Below are positions 1-5,558 of a stretch of 6,675 nt of DNA, piece after piece (positions within the stretch are counted from its first letter, which is position 1; each line of letters starts with the position of its first letter). The notes below the pieces were generated by a model. The model was not told the origin of the DNA and searched no databases. It saw nothing but the letters and a program-made list of their open reading frames with translations. The stretch is from NCBI GenBank assembly GCA_020441225.1, contig JAGRMP010000038.1, positions 5,429 to 12,103 of the forward strand, read 5' to 3'. The DNA comes from Maritimibacter sp. (GTDB lineage: Bacteria > Pseudomonadota > Alphaproteobacteria > Rhodobacterales > Rhodobacteraceae). Position numbers and translations under genes: made by a program.

Positions 1-671
1 GCGACTGCTGGGACGATATCGCCAGCTCCGGCGACACCGCCCGGGCGGCGATGTTTCGCGGCGCGGTGGGCGAGAAGGTCTGGTTTATCGGCGAACCGCG
101 CGACACGGTGTTCTTCGAACCGATGGAAGAGATCGCCGACGCCGCCAGGATCGAGCGGGTGGCGCTGGACGCGGCCGAGGGCATCGTCTGCACCGGCCCG
201 TTCGATCCGCTCGCCGACCCCGAGGAGCTGCGCCCGCAGCTGCTCTACGCCAAGCAGAAGGGGCTGAAACTGCTCTGCGCCAATCCCGACATCGTGGTCG
301 ACCGCGGCGAAGTACGCGAATGGTGCGCGGGCGCAGTGGCGCGGCTCTACGAGGAGATGGGGGGCGAGGCGCAGTATTTCGGCAAGCCGCAACCGGCGAT
401 CTACGATCTCGCCCGGATCCGGCTCGCCAATACCGGGGGCACGATCGATCCGAGCCGCATTCTCGCCATCGGCGACGGGATTCTCACCGACATCAAGGGC
501 GCGCTCGGCGAGGATATCGATTCGCTTTTCATCACCGGCGGGCTGGCCGCGGCGGAAACCGGCACCATGACCGGCGCGGGGGCGGCGGGCCAGCCGGACC
601 CGGGAAAACTCGCGGATTTCATCGCAAGCGAAATGGTCACGCCGACATTTGCCGCCGGCTTTCTGCGCTAG
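1..671 (+). CDS. HAD-superfamily subfamily IIA hydrolase (TIGR01459-like), C-terminal part
   Basis: The reading frame is already open at base 3 (DCWDDIASSGDTARAAM...), so the gene begins upstream and the ATG at 51 is an internal methionine. The visible 222 residues end at TAG 669-671. They carry the late HAD motifs: a GKPQPAIYDLA block with the motif III lysine at codon 384-386, and the motif IV acidic pair in AIGDGILTDIKGA (Asp codons 474 and 489), which binds Mg2+. The segment CANPDIVVDRG followed by CAGAVARLYEEMGG is typical of the NagD-like IIA cap and core. The N-terminal DxD nucleophile motif lies outside the window. Family members are soluble phosphatases acting on small phosphorylated metabolites; the substrate of this subgroup is not known to me. 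The closeness of ribF makes a flavin-pathway substrate possible, but that is inference. The family call is secure; the substrate is not. Confidence 0.9.
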   Translation, partial: DCWDDIASSGDTARAAMFRGAVGEKVWFIGEPRDTVFFEPMEEIADAARIERVALDAAEGIVCTGPFDPLADPEELRPQLLYAKQKGLKLLCANPDIVVDRGEVREWCAGAVARLYEEMGGEAQYFGKPQPAIYDLARIRLANTGGTIDPSRILAIGDGILTDIKGALGEDIDSLFITGGLAAAETGTMTGAGAAGQPDPGKLADFIASEMVTPTFAAGFLR

Positions 672-684
672 CGAAACTCCGGGC

Positions 685-713
685 TTGATTTTCTGCAATT
701 GCAAAGTAATGAT
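685..713 (+). promoter_or_regulatory. Candidate sigma-70-type promoter for the maoC-like gene
   Basis: TTGATT (685-690, four of six consensus bases) and AATGAT (708-713, four of six) are separated by 17 bases. This would place the transcription start near 720, about 40 bases before the ATG at 762. The stretch is visibly more AT-rich than the flanking genes, and it is the only sizeable gap between the HAD gene and maoC. The assignment rests on motif match and spacing alone. Confidence 0.35.
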
Positions 714-735
714 GTTACTCAACTTGCTCTGCAAG
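694..735. promoter_or_regulatory. Cluster of three perfect dyads, candidate operator region
   Basis: Three inverted repeats follow one another without overlap: TGCAATTGCA (694-703), AGTAA-TGATG-TTACT (705-719) and CTTGC-TCT-GCAAG (723-735). All three are perfect. The two outer ones share TGCAA/TTGCA half-sites. They cover the spacer, the -10 box and the presumed start region of the candidate promoter, where a repressor would act. TGC/GCA-rich dyads recall the sites reported for PhaR, the polyhydroxyalkanoate regulator of Rhodobacter and Paracoccus, and MaoC-type hydratases include PHA monomer-supplying enzymes. The link to PhaR is inference. Confidence 0.4.
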
Positions 736-751
736 AGTGCGAAAATTACCC

Positions 752-756
752 GGAGG
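752..756 (+). promoter_or_regulatory. Shine-Dalgarno sequence that sets the maoC start
   Basis: GGAGG lies five bases before ATG 762, a good match and spacing. It supports 762 over the in-frame TTG at 699, which has no such site and would place coding sequence over the promoter and dyad cluster. Confidence 0.7.
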
Positions 757-761
757 GGCGA

Positions 762-1205
762 ATGTTGGACAATATGCCGCGCGGCACGATCGTCATCGAG
801 GATCTCGAGATCGGCATGATGCGCTCGCTCACCAAGGAGGTGACCGACCGCGACATCGAGCTGTTCGCCGAGATCTCGACCGACCGCAACCCGGTCCATC
901 TCGACGACGGCTACGCGCAGGACACGATCTTCGAGGGTCGGATCGCGCATGGGATGCTGACCGCCGGGCTGATCTCGGCGGTGATCGGCGAGCAGCTTCC
1001 GGGCCATGGCACGGTCTATCTCGGCCAGTCGCTCAAGTTCATCGCCCCGGTGCGGCCCGGCGACGTGGTGACGGCGGAGGTGACGGTGATGGAGATCGAT
1101 TTTTCCAGGCGCCGGGTCCAGCTCAAGACCGAGGCCAAGGTCGGTCACACGCTCGTCCTGCGCGGCGAGGCCACCGTGTTGGCGCCGTCCGGCAAGTTCG
1201 ACTGA
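762..1205 (+). CDS. MaoC-family dehydratase, (R)-specific enoyl-CoA hydratase-like
   Basis: The protein has 147 residues and is a single hotdog domain, the usual size for the short MaoC/PhaJ-type enzymes that hydrate trans-2-enoyl-CoA to (R)-3-hydroxyacyl-CoA. The hydratase signature is clear at about residues 35-52 (FAEISTDRNPVHLDDGYA), with the expected catalytic pair Asp41 and His46. It is followed by the family's GRIAHGM segment (59-65). The C-terminal half (YLGQSLKFIAPVRPGDVV) is typical of the hotdog sheet. There is no signal peptide or membrane segment, so it should be cytoplasmic. A 90-base gap with its own candidate promoter precedes it, so it need not depend on HAD gene transcription. 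Possible roles are fatty-acid or short-chain acyl-CoA metabolism, or PHA monomer supply. The acyl chain specificity cannot be read from the sequence. Confidence 0.9.
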   Translation: MLDNMPRGTIVIEDLEIGMMRSLTKEVTDRDIELFAEISTDRNPVHLDDGYAQDTIFEGRIAHGMLTAGLISAVIGEQLPGHGTVYLGQSLKFIAPVRPGDVVTAEVTVMEIDFSRRRVQLKTEAKVGHTLVLRGEATVLAPSGKFD

Positions 1206-1218
1206 GGCCGTGCCTGTG

Positions 1219-1245
1219 GCCCTGCGGGGCGGTTTGAGTATTTTT
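1219..1245 (+). terminator. Weak hairpin plus T-rich tail after maoC
   Basis: GCCC-TGCG-GGGC (1219-1230) forms a perfect but short four-base-pair GC stem 14 bases after the maoC stop. It is followed by a T-rich tail that ends in five T residues (1241-1245), though the run is interrupted. This could be an intrinsic terminator separating maoC from ribF. The short stem and the 10-base distance to the T run make it weak. Confidence 0.3.
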
Positions 1246-1257
1246 GCCAAGATGAAG
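1233..1257 (+). repeat. GAGTATTTTTGCCAAG-type intergenic element
   Basis: The string from TTTGAG through ATTTTTGCC to AAGATGAAG stands out as low-GC in a GC-rich gap. I recall closely similar strings (a GAGTATTTTT core followed by an AAGATGAAG or AGAAGAAG end) recurring between genes in Rhodobacteraceae genomes, often just after a GC-rich hairpin as here. Only one copy is seen in this window, so repeat status rests on recall, not on the sequence shown. Its role is unknown to me. Confidence 0.4.
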
Positions 1258-1303
1258 GGGCGAACGCTTGCGCGGGGGCGGGCCGCGGGCTAACCCCTCG
1301 CCC

Positions 1304-2254
1304 ATGCGGATCGTGAGAGACTGGCAATTCGTCGAACGTGAGGACCGGGGCGCTTCGGCGGCGATCGGCAATTTCGACGGCGTGCACCGCGGCCACCAGG
1401 CGGTGATCGATATCGCGCGGGGTGAGGCCGCGCGGCTGGGCGCGCCGCTCGGCGTGATGACCTTCGAGCCGCATCCGCGCCAGTATTTCGCCCCCGGCGG
1501 ACCGCCGTTCCGGCTGATGAACGCCGAGGCCCGCGCCCACCGGCTCGACTGGCTCGGCGTCGATACGCTCTACGAGCTCAGCTTCAACGACACGCTGTCG
1601 GCGCTCACGCCCGAGGCCTTCGCGCGCAAGGTCATCGCGGACGGGCTGGGGCTCGCCCATGTGGTGGTGGGCGAGGATTTTCATTTCGGCAAGGGCCGGG
1701 CCGGGAATGCCGCCGATCTCGAGGTTTTCGGGGCCGAGATGGGCTTTGGCGTGACCGTCGCGCCGCTGATCCACGACACGGGCTCCGAAACGGTGGAAGA
1801 GATTTCCTCGACCGCGATCCGGGACGCGCTGAGCGACGGTCGGCCGCAGGATGCGGCGCGGATGCTCGGCCACTGGCACCGGATCGACGGCAAGGTGATC
1901 CGCGGCGACCAGCGCGGACGGCTCCTCGGCTACCCGACGGCGAACATGTCGATCGCCGGGCTGCACCCACCGAAATTCGGCGTCTACGTGGTAAAGGTCG
2001 ACGTGCTGTCGGGCCCGCATCGGGGCGAATACGGCGGCGCGGCCAGCGTCGGCGTGCGGCCGACCTTCGGCGAGAACAGCGCTAACCTCGAAAGCTACCT
2101 GTTCGATTTCGCCGGCGACATCTACGGCGAGCACCTATCGGTGGCGCTGGTCGAGTACCTGCGCCCGGAAGAGAAGTTCGACAGCATCGAGGCGCTGGTC
2201 GCGCAGATGGACGCCGATTGCGCCCGGGCGCGGGCGGTGCTCAAGGGGCTGTGA
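1304..2254 (+). CDS. ribF: Bifunctional riboflavin kinase / FAD synthetase RibF
   Basis: RibF phosphorylates riboflavin to FMN and adenylylates FMN to FAD, using ATP for both steps, in the cytoplasm. The protein has 316 residues, normal for the bifunctional bacterial form. The N-terminal FAD synthetase (nucleotidyltransferase) domain shows AIGNFDGVHRGHQ (residues 20-32, HIGH-like nucleotide-binding motif) and ISSTAIRDAL (from about 167). The C-terminal kinase domain shows GYPTAN (209-214), with the metal/ATP-binding Thr212 and Asn214. It also has VRPTFGEN followed by LESYLFDF, where Glu263 is the expected catalytic base. ATG 1304 gives the usual family N-terminus; an in-frame TTG at 1268 adds only 12 unconvincing residues. 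No clear Shine-Dalgarno precedes ATG 1304. The stop codon overlaps the start of the next gene. All key motifs are intact. Confidence 0.97.
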   Translation: MRIVRDWQFVEREDRGASAAIGNFDGVHRGHQAVIDIARGEAARLGAPLGVMTFEPHPRQYFAPGGPPFRLMNAEARAHRLDWLGVDTLYELSFNDTLSALTPEAFARKVIADGLGLAHVVVGEDFHFGKGRAGNAADLEVFGAEMGFGVTVAPLIHDTGSETVEEISSTAIRDALSDGRPQDAARMLGHWHRIDGKVIRGDQRGRLLGYPTANMSIAGLHPPKFGVYVVKVDVLSGPHRGEYGGAASVGVRPTFGENSANLESYLFDFAGDIYGEHLSVALVEYLRPEEKFDSIEALVAQMDADCARARAVLKGL

Positions 2255-3018
2255 ACCCAACTTCCGACATCGACAGCTACGTGATCTGCACAGCGCCGCG
2301 CTCGGGCAGCACGCTTTTGTGTCTGCTGCTGGCTGAAACGGGCGTGGCGGGACACCCGCAATCCTATTTCCACACCCCGTCGGTCGATCGCTGGGCCGAG
2401 GTGCTCGGGGTCGATATCGACCGGGACGCGGGGGAGCACGACCGACTCGCCGCGGTCTTCGACGCCGCCCGCGCGGCGGGCAGTGCTGGCGGGCTGTTCG
2501 GGCTGCGGTTGCAGGCGCCGAGCCTCGATTTCTTTCGCGCCCAGCTGCGCCTGCTGCATCCGGAAGCGACGAGCGATGTCGCCCGGATCGAGGCGCGTTT
2601 CGGGCCGACCAGGTTTCTCCACCTGCGCCGCGCGGACAAGCTCGACCAGGCGATCTCGCGGCTGATAGCGCAGCAGACCGGGCTGTGGCACCAGGCGGCG
2701 GACGGGCGCGACATCGAGCGGCACGGCGCGGCGCGCGTGCCGGTCTACGATGCCGACGCGATCCGCGCGGAGATCGCCGCGCTGGAGGCGCTTGACCGGC
2801 TGTGGGAAGACTGGTTCGCCGCCGAGAGCCTGCGCCCGCTGCGGATCGACTACGACGCGCTCGCCGGCGATCCGCGGGGTGTGCTGCGCGACGTGCTCGT
2901 CGCATTGGGCCGCGATCCGGCGGCGGCGGACGGGAGGACGGTGCCGACGCGCAAACTGGCCGGCGAAACCAGCCGCGACTGGGCCCGGCGGTACCGCGCC
3001 GAGGTTGGGCCCCGCTGA
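2251..3018 (+). CDS. Stf0-type sulfotransferase
   Basis: Stf0-family enzymes transfer sulfate from PAPS to a carbohydrate or other acceptor; the best-known member is mycobacterial trehalose 2-sulfotransferase. This protein has 255 residues. The PAPS 5'-phosphosulfate loop is clear (VICTAPRSGSTLL, residues 11-23). It is followed by the Stf0 hallmark GVAGHPQSYF (31-40) and by the 3'-phosphate region LRRADKLDQAISRL (about 125-138), then QQTGLWHQ. GTG 2251 is preferred because it overlaps the ribF stop as GTGA, which suggests translational coupling, and AAGGGG lies just upstream. An earlier in-frame TTG at 2218 would lie inside ribF. As I recall the mycobacterial protein, its proposed catalytic base Glu36 falls in GEPQEFF, so the matching residue here is Ser38. 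The acceptor is unknown. There is no signal peptide or transmembrane segment. Confidence 0.88.
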   Translation: MNPTSDIDSYVICTAPRSGSTLLCLLLAETGVAGHPQSYFHTPSVDRWAEVLGVDIDRDAGEHDRLAAVFDAARAAGSAGGLFGLRLQAPSLDFFRAQLRLLHPEATSDVARIEARFGPTRFLHLRRADKLDQAISRLIAQQTGLWHQAADGRDIERHGAARVPVYDADAIRAEIAALEALDRLWEDWFAAESLRPLRIDYDALAGDPRGVLRDVLVALGRDPAAADGRTVPTRKLAGETSRDWARRYRAEVGPR

Positions 3019-3058
3019 CCCCCTTCCCTTCCGCCGCCCCCTGCGCGAGGGTGCGGCG

Positions 3059-3505
3059 ATGACGATTCGCCTCCGCAACCGCTTCTGGGAGCTTCCCCTG
3101 CGCCAGCTCACGCAGCCCGAGTGGGAAGCGCTGTGCGACGGCTGCGGCAAGTGCTGTCTGAACAAGCTCGAGGACGAGGACACCGGCGAGGTGGCCTTTA
3201 CCCGGGTGGCCTGCCGGCTGCTCGACAGCGAGAGCTGCCGTTGCGCGCAATACGACATAAGGCTGCAATTCGTGCCCGAGTGCATCGTGCTGACCAAGGA
3301 GACCATCGCCGACGTCGCCTATTTCATGCCGTCCACCTGCGCTTACCGGCTGCGGCACGAGGGCCAGCCCCTGCCCGACTGGCACCCGCTCATCACCGGC
3401 GACCCCGAGAGCGTGCATGACGGCCATTCGGTGCAGGGCTGGACGGTGCCCGAATTCGAGGTCGACGAGGAAGACTGGGAAGACCACGTGATCGAGGATC
3501 AATGA
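3059..3505 (+). CDS. YcgN/UPF0260-family cysteine-cluster protein
   Basis: The protein has 148 residues, close to E. coli YcgN, and belongs to the UPF0260/YkgJ-like cysteine-cluster group thought to bind zinc or an iron-sulfur centre. Its biochemical role is not established. Nine cysteines are present: Cys26, 29, 32 and 33 in CDGCGKCC, then Cys52, 60, 62 (CRC), 75 and 94. Family-typical blocks follow: the N-terminal FWELPLRQLTQPEWEALCDGC region, RLLD.ESCRC.QY, and FMPSTCAYRLRHEGQPLPDWHPL (about 89-111). The C-terminal end is strongly acidic. ATG 3059 has GAGGG (3047-3051) seven bases upstream and gives the standard family N-terminus. It lies 40 bases after the sulfotransferase and one base before the aldolase, so it probably sits in the ribF operon. 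No close functional link to either neighbour is evident. Confidence 0.93.
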   Translation: MTIRLRNRFWELPLRQLTQPEWEALCDGCGKCCLNKLEDEDTGEVAFTRVACRLLDSESCRCAQYDIRLQFVPECIVLTKETIADVAYFMPSTCAYRLRHEGQPLPDWHPLITGDPESVHDGHSVQGWTVPEFEVDEEDWEDHVIEDQ

Positions 3506-3506
3506 G

Positions 3507-4559
3507 ATGTATTTCGCCTCCGACAACACTGGCCCGGTGCACCCCAAGGTGATGGCGGCGCTCGCCGCGGCCAACGAGGGCTATGCCGCGCCCTATGGGG
3601 CGGACCCGATCATGGCGGAAGTGCGGGCGCGGATCCGCGATCTGTTCGAGGCGCCCGAAGCGGCGGTCTACCTCGTCGCCACCGGCACGGCGGCGAACGT
3701 GTTGGCGCTGGCAACCCTTTCAAATCCATGGGAAACAATCTTTTGCACGCGGCAGGCGCATATCCATTGCGACGAGGCCAACGCGCCCGAGTTCTACACC
3801 GGCGGGGCCAAGCTCACCCTCGTCGATGCGCCCGACGCCAAGATGACGCCCGAGGCGCTGCGCGCCGCGATCGAGGCCGAGGAGACCCGGGGCGTGCACG
3901 GCCCCCAGCGCGGGCCGCTGGCGCTCACCAACGTGACCGAGCTCGGCACCGTCTATCGCCCCGACGAGATCGCGGCGCTCACCGCGGTTGCGCGCGACTA
4001 CGGGCTCAAGAGCTATCTCGACGGCGCGCGCTTCGCCAACGCGCTCGTTGCAACCGGGGCCAGCCCGGCGGAGATGACATGGGCCGCGGGGATCGACGCG
4101 GTGAGTTTCGGCGGCACCAAGAACGGGCTCATGGGTGTCGAGGCGCTGGTGATGTTCGATGCCGCGAAGGCCTGGGAATTCGAGCTGCGCCGCAAGCGCG
4201 GCGCGCATCTGTTCTCGAAGCACCGTTACCTTTCGGCGCAGATGCTGGCCTATCTCGAAGGCGATCTCTGGCGCGAGATGGCCTGGGCCGCCAATACGGC
4301 CAACGCTCAGCTTGCGACCGGGCTGGACCAGACCGGACAGGCGCAGTTTCTGCACCTGCCCGAGGCCAACATGAGTTTCGTCGCCTTGCCCCGCTCAGCC
4401 CACAAGCGGCTGCACGAGGCGGGCGCCCAGTATCACATCGTCGAGGGGCATCTCGCGGGCGACGACCCCGACGAAATGCTCGCCGCGCGGCTGGTCTGCG
4501 ACTGGTCGGCGCGTGACGAGAACACCGACCGGTTCCTGGAGTTGCTGCGCGGCGCCTAG
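3507..4559 (+). CDS. Low-specificity L-threonine aldolase-type PLP enzyme (LtaE-like)
   Basis: The protein has 350 residues and is a fold-type I PLP enzyme of the beta-eliminating lyase/threonine aldolase family, which cleaves L-threonine or L-allo-threonine to glycine and acetaldehyde. Visible landmarks are the N-terminal FASDNTGPVHPKVMAAL, the cofactor phosphate loop ATGTAANVLAL (58-68), and the AHI motif with His85 expected to stack on PLP. LDGARFANAL (171-180) carries Asp172, which contacts the pyridine nitrogen, and Arg175. SFGGTKNG (200-207) has Lys205 as the Schiff-base lysine. ATG 3507 follows the preceding TGA by one base, with GAGG at 3494-3497, so it is probably co-translated with the UPF0260 gene. 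Codons for residues 71-80 (3717-3746) are unusually AT-rich. Related lyases share this fold, so the exact substrate is inferred. Confidence 0.92.
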   Translation: MYFASDNTGPVHPKVMAALAAANEGYAAPYGADPIMAEVRARIRDLFEAPEAAVYLVATGTAANVLALATLSNPWETIFCTRQAHIHCDEANAPEFYTGGAKLTLVDAPDAKMTPEALRAAIEAEETRGVHGPQRGPLALTNVTELGTVYRPDEIAALTAVARDYGLKSYLDGARFANALVATGASPAEMTWAAGIDAVSFGGTKNGLMGVEALVMFDAAKAWEFELRRKRGAHLFSKHRYLSAQMLAYLEGDLWREMAWAANTANAQLATGLDQTGQAQFLHLPEANMSFVALPRSAHKRLHEAGAQYHIVEGHLAGDDPDEMLAARLVCDWSARDENTDRFLELLRGA

Positions 4560-4674
4560 AGCTCCGGTCGGGCGGCGGCGGTCTCTTCGACAGGTTGATC
4601 GACGGCGATCGCGGAACGCGCGTCACTTGTCGGCGTTGAAACCCCTTTCTCGCGCCACCAGTTTGTTTTTCCGG

Positions 4675-4718
4675 GCGTCCTGAGACGCAGGGGTGCAGCG
4701 GCCAGGGCTCCGCAGCCC
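4675..4718. other. Two perfect hairpins in the convergent intergenic gap (4560-4746)
   Basis: This noncoding gap of 187 bases separates the plus-strand aldolase gene from the minus-strand hydrolase gene. It contains GCGTC-CTGA-GACGC (4675-4688) and GGGCT-CCGC-AGCCC (4705-4718), each a five-base-pair perfect stem with a four-base loop. A T-rich run (4662-4670) lies on the plus-strand 5' side of the first hairpin. Neither orientation gives a canonical stem followed by a U tract, so they may help end convergent transcripts but are not textbook terminators. I find no credible gene or known RNA in the gap. Confidence 0.4.
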
Positions 4719-4746
4719 GCCCGCCGCGTGCCCCGGTGAACCCGGT

Positions 4747-5556
4747 TCAGACCTTCAGAAAATTGGCGATCTCGGCGGCGATGTTTTCCGGATGGGTGAC
4801 CGGCGACATGTGCCCCGCGCCCATCACCACCACGCGTTGGGCCTGCGGCACCCGGGCCGCGAGCGCGTCGTGGACCCGGTTCACGATCGCCGGCGAAGCG
4901 CTGCCTTCGATCAGCAGCACCGGCTGGGTGATGTCTTCGAGCCGACCGGGCGCGGTGAGGCCGGGGGCGTCTTCTTCGGTGACGCCACGTTCTTCGCCGA
5001 TCCGGTCGATCTGGCGCACCAGCCGCGCCTGGGCGCGCTCGCCGAGGCTGTCGAAGGGCGCTTCGGGGCTGATTGCGGCCTGAAATATCCGCGCCGCCGC
5101 GTCCCGGTCGCCGGCCGCGAGCGCGGCGTCGAAGCCGGCCATCGCTTCGACATGCGCCTCCCAGGCGCGGGTGCCCTGCGCCAGGGTGAAGAGCGAGGGT
5201 TCGATGAGGGTCAGCGAGCGGACCCGGTGCGGCAGATCGAGCGCCAGCCGGAGCGCCACCGTCGCCCCGTAGCTGTGGCCGACGATATCGGCCCGGCCCT
5301 CGATCAGCCCCGCGGCGATGGTGGTGGTGAGCGTGTGCAGCCCCGCCGCGCCGCCGTCGCCGTTCCAATCGGCGCTGTCGCCGTGCGAGGGCCGGTCGAA
5401 GGCGGTCATGGCGAGCTTGGACAGAAGCGGGGCCTGAACCCTGGCCCAGGTCGCGACGGACCCGAGCGAGCAATGGATGAACAGCACCTTGCGGACGCCG
5501 CCGCCGAGCCGAACGACATGCGTGGGAAAGCCCGCGATGCGCTCGGTTACCGCCAC
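4747..5556 (-). CDS. Alpha/beta hydrolase
   Basis: The protein has 269 residues and an alpha/beta-hydrolase fold. The nucleophile elbow is GHSYG (93-97) with Ser95, and the catalytic histidine is His249 in VVMGAGHMSPVTHPENIA. The oxyanion region reads LFIHCSLGS, where the usual HG is HC. The acid residue is not obvious: the strand that normally ends in GxxD reads LLIEGSASP, with no Asp at that place, so the acid may come from elsewhere (for example Glu217 or Glu119) or the chemistry may differ. The start is GTG at 5556, two bases after the stop of the upstream isomerase-like gene, with GAAGGGG ten bases before it. This spacing indicates one operon. There is no signal peptide, so it is probably cytoplasmic. 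Its substrate is unknown; ester, lactone and C-C bond hydrolases all share these motifs. Confidence 0.88.
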   Translation of the reverse strand: MAVTERIAGFPTHVVRLGGGVRKVLFIHCSLGSVATWARVQAPLLSKLAMTAFDRPSHGDSADWNGDGGAAGLHTLTTTIAAGLIEGRADIVGHSYGATVALRLALDLPHRVRSLTLIEPSLFTLAQGTRAWEAHVEAMAGFDAALAAGDRDAAARIFQAAISPEAPFDSLGERAQARLVRQIDRIGEERGVTEEDAPGLTAPGRLEDITQPVLLIEGSASPAIVNRVHDALAARVPQAQRVVVMGAGHMSPVTHPENIAAEIANFLKV

Positions 5557-5558
5557 CG

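Noticed and set aside
685..698. Possible FnrL-like site (TTGAT-TTTC-TGCAA) before maoC.
   Set aside because: Only the first half matches the TTGAT-N4-ATCAA pattern; the second half differs at two of five positions, and the sequence is better explained by the -35 box and the TGCAA dyad.
699..761. TTG-started N-terminal extension of the MaoC protein.
   Set aside because: No Shine-Dalgarno precedes it, the extra 21 residues are not family-like, and GGAGG sits at the right distance from ATG 762. The stretch looks regulatory.
2135..3574. Long open frame on the minus strand opposite the sulfotransferase and UPF0260 genes.
   Set aside because: High-GC DNA leaves antisense frames open by chance. 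The plus-strand proteins here have clear family motifs and the antisense translation has none.
4560..4746. tRNA, tmRNA, SRP RNA or CRISPR repeat in the convergent gap.
   Set aside because: There is no cloverleaf, no tag-like reading frame, no SRP GGAAG/GCAGCC tetraloop region and no regularly spaced repeat.
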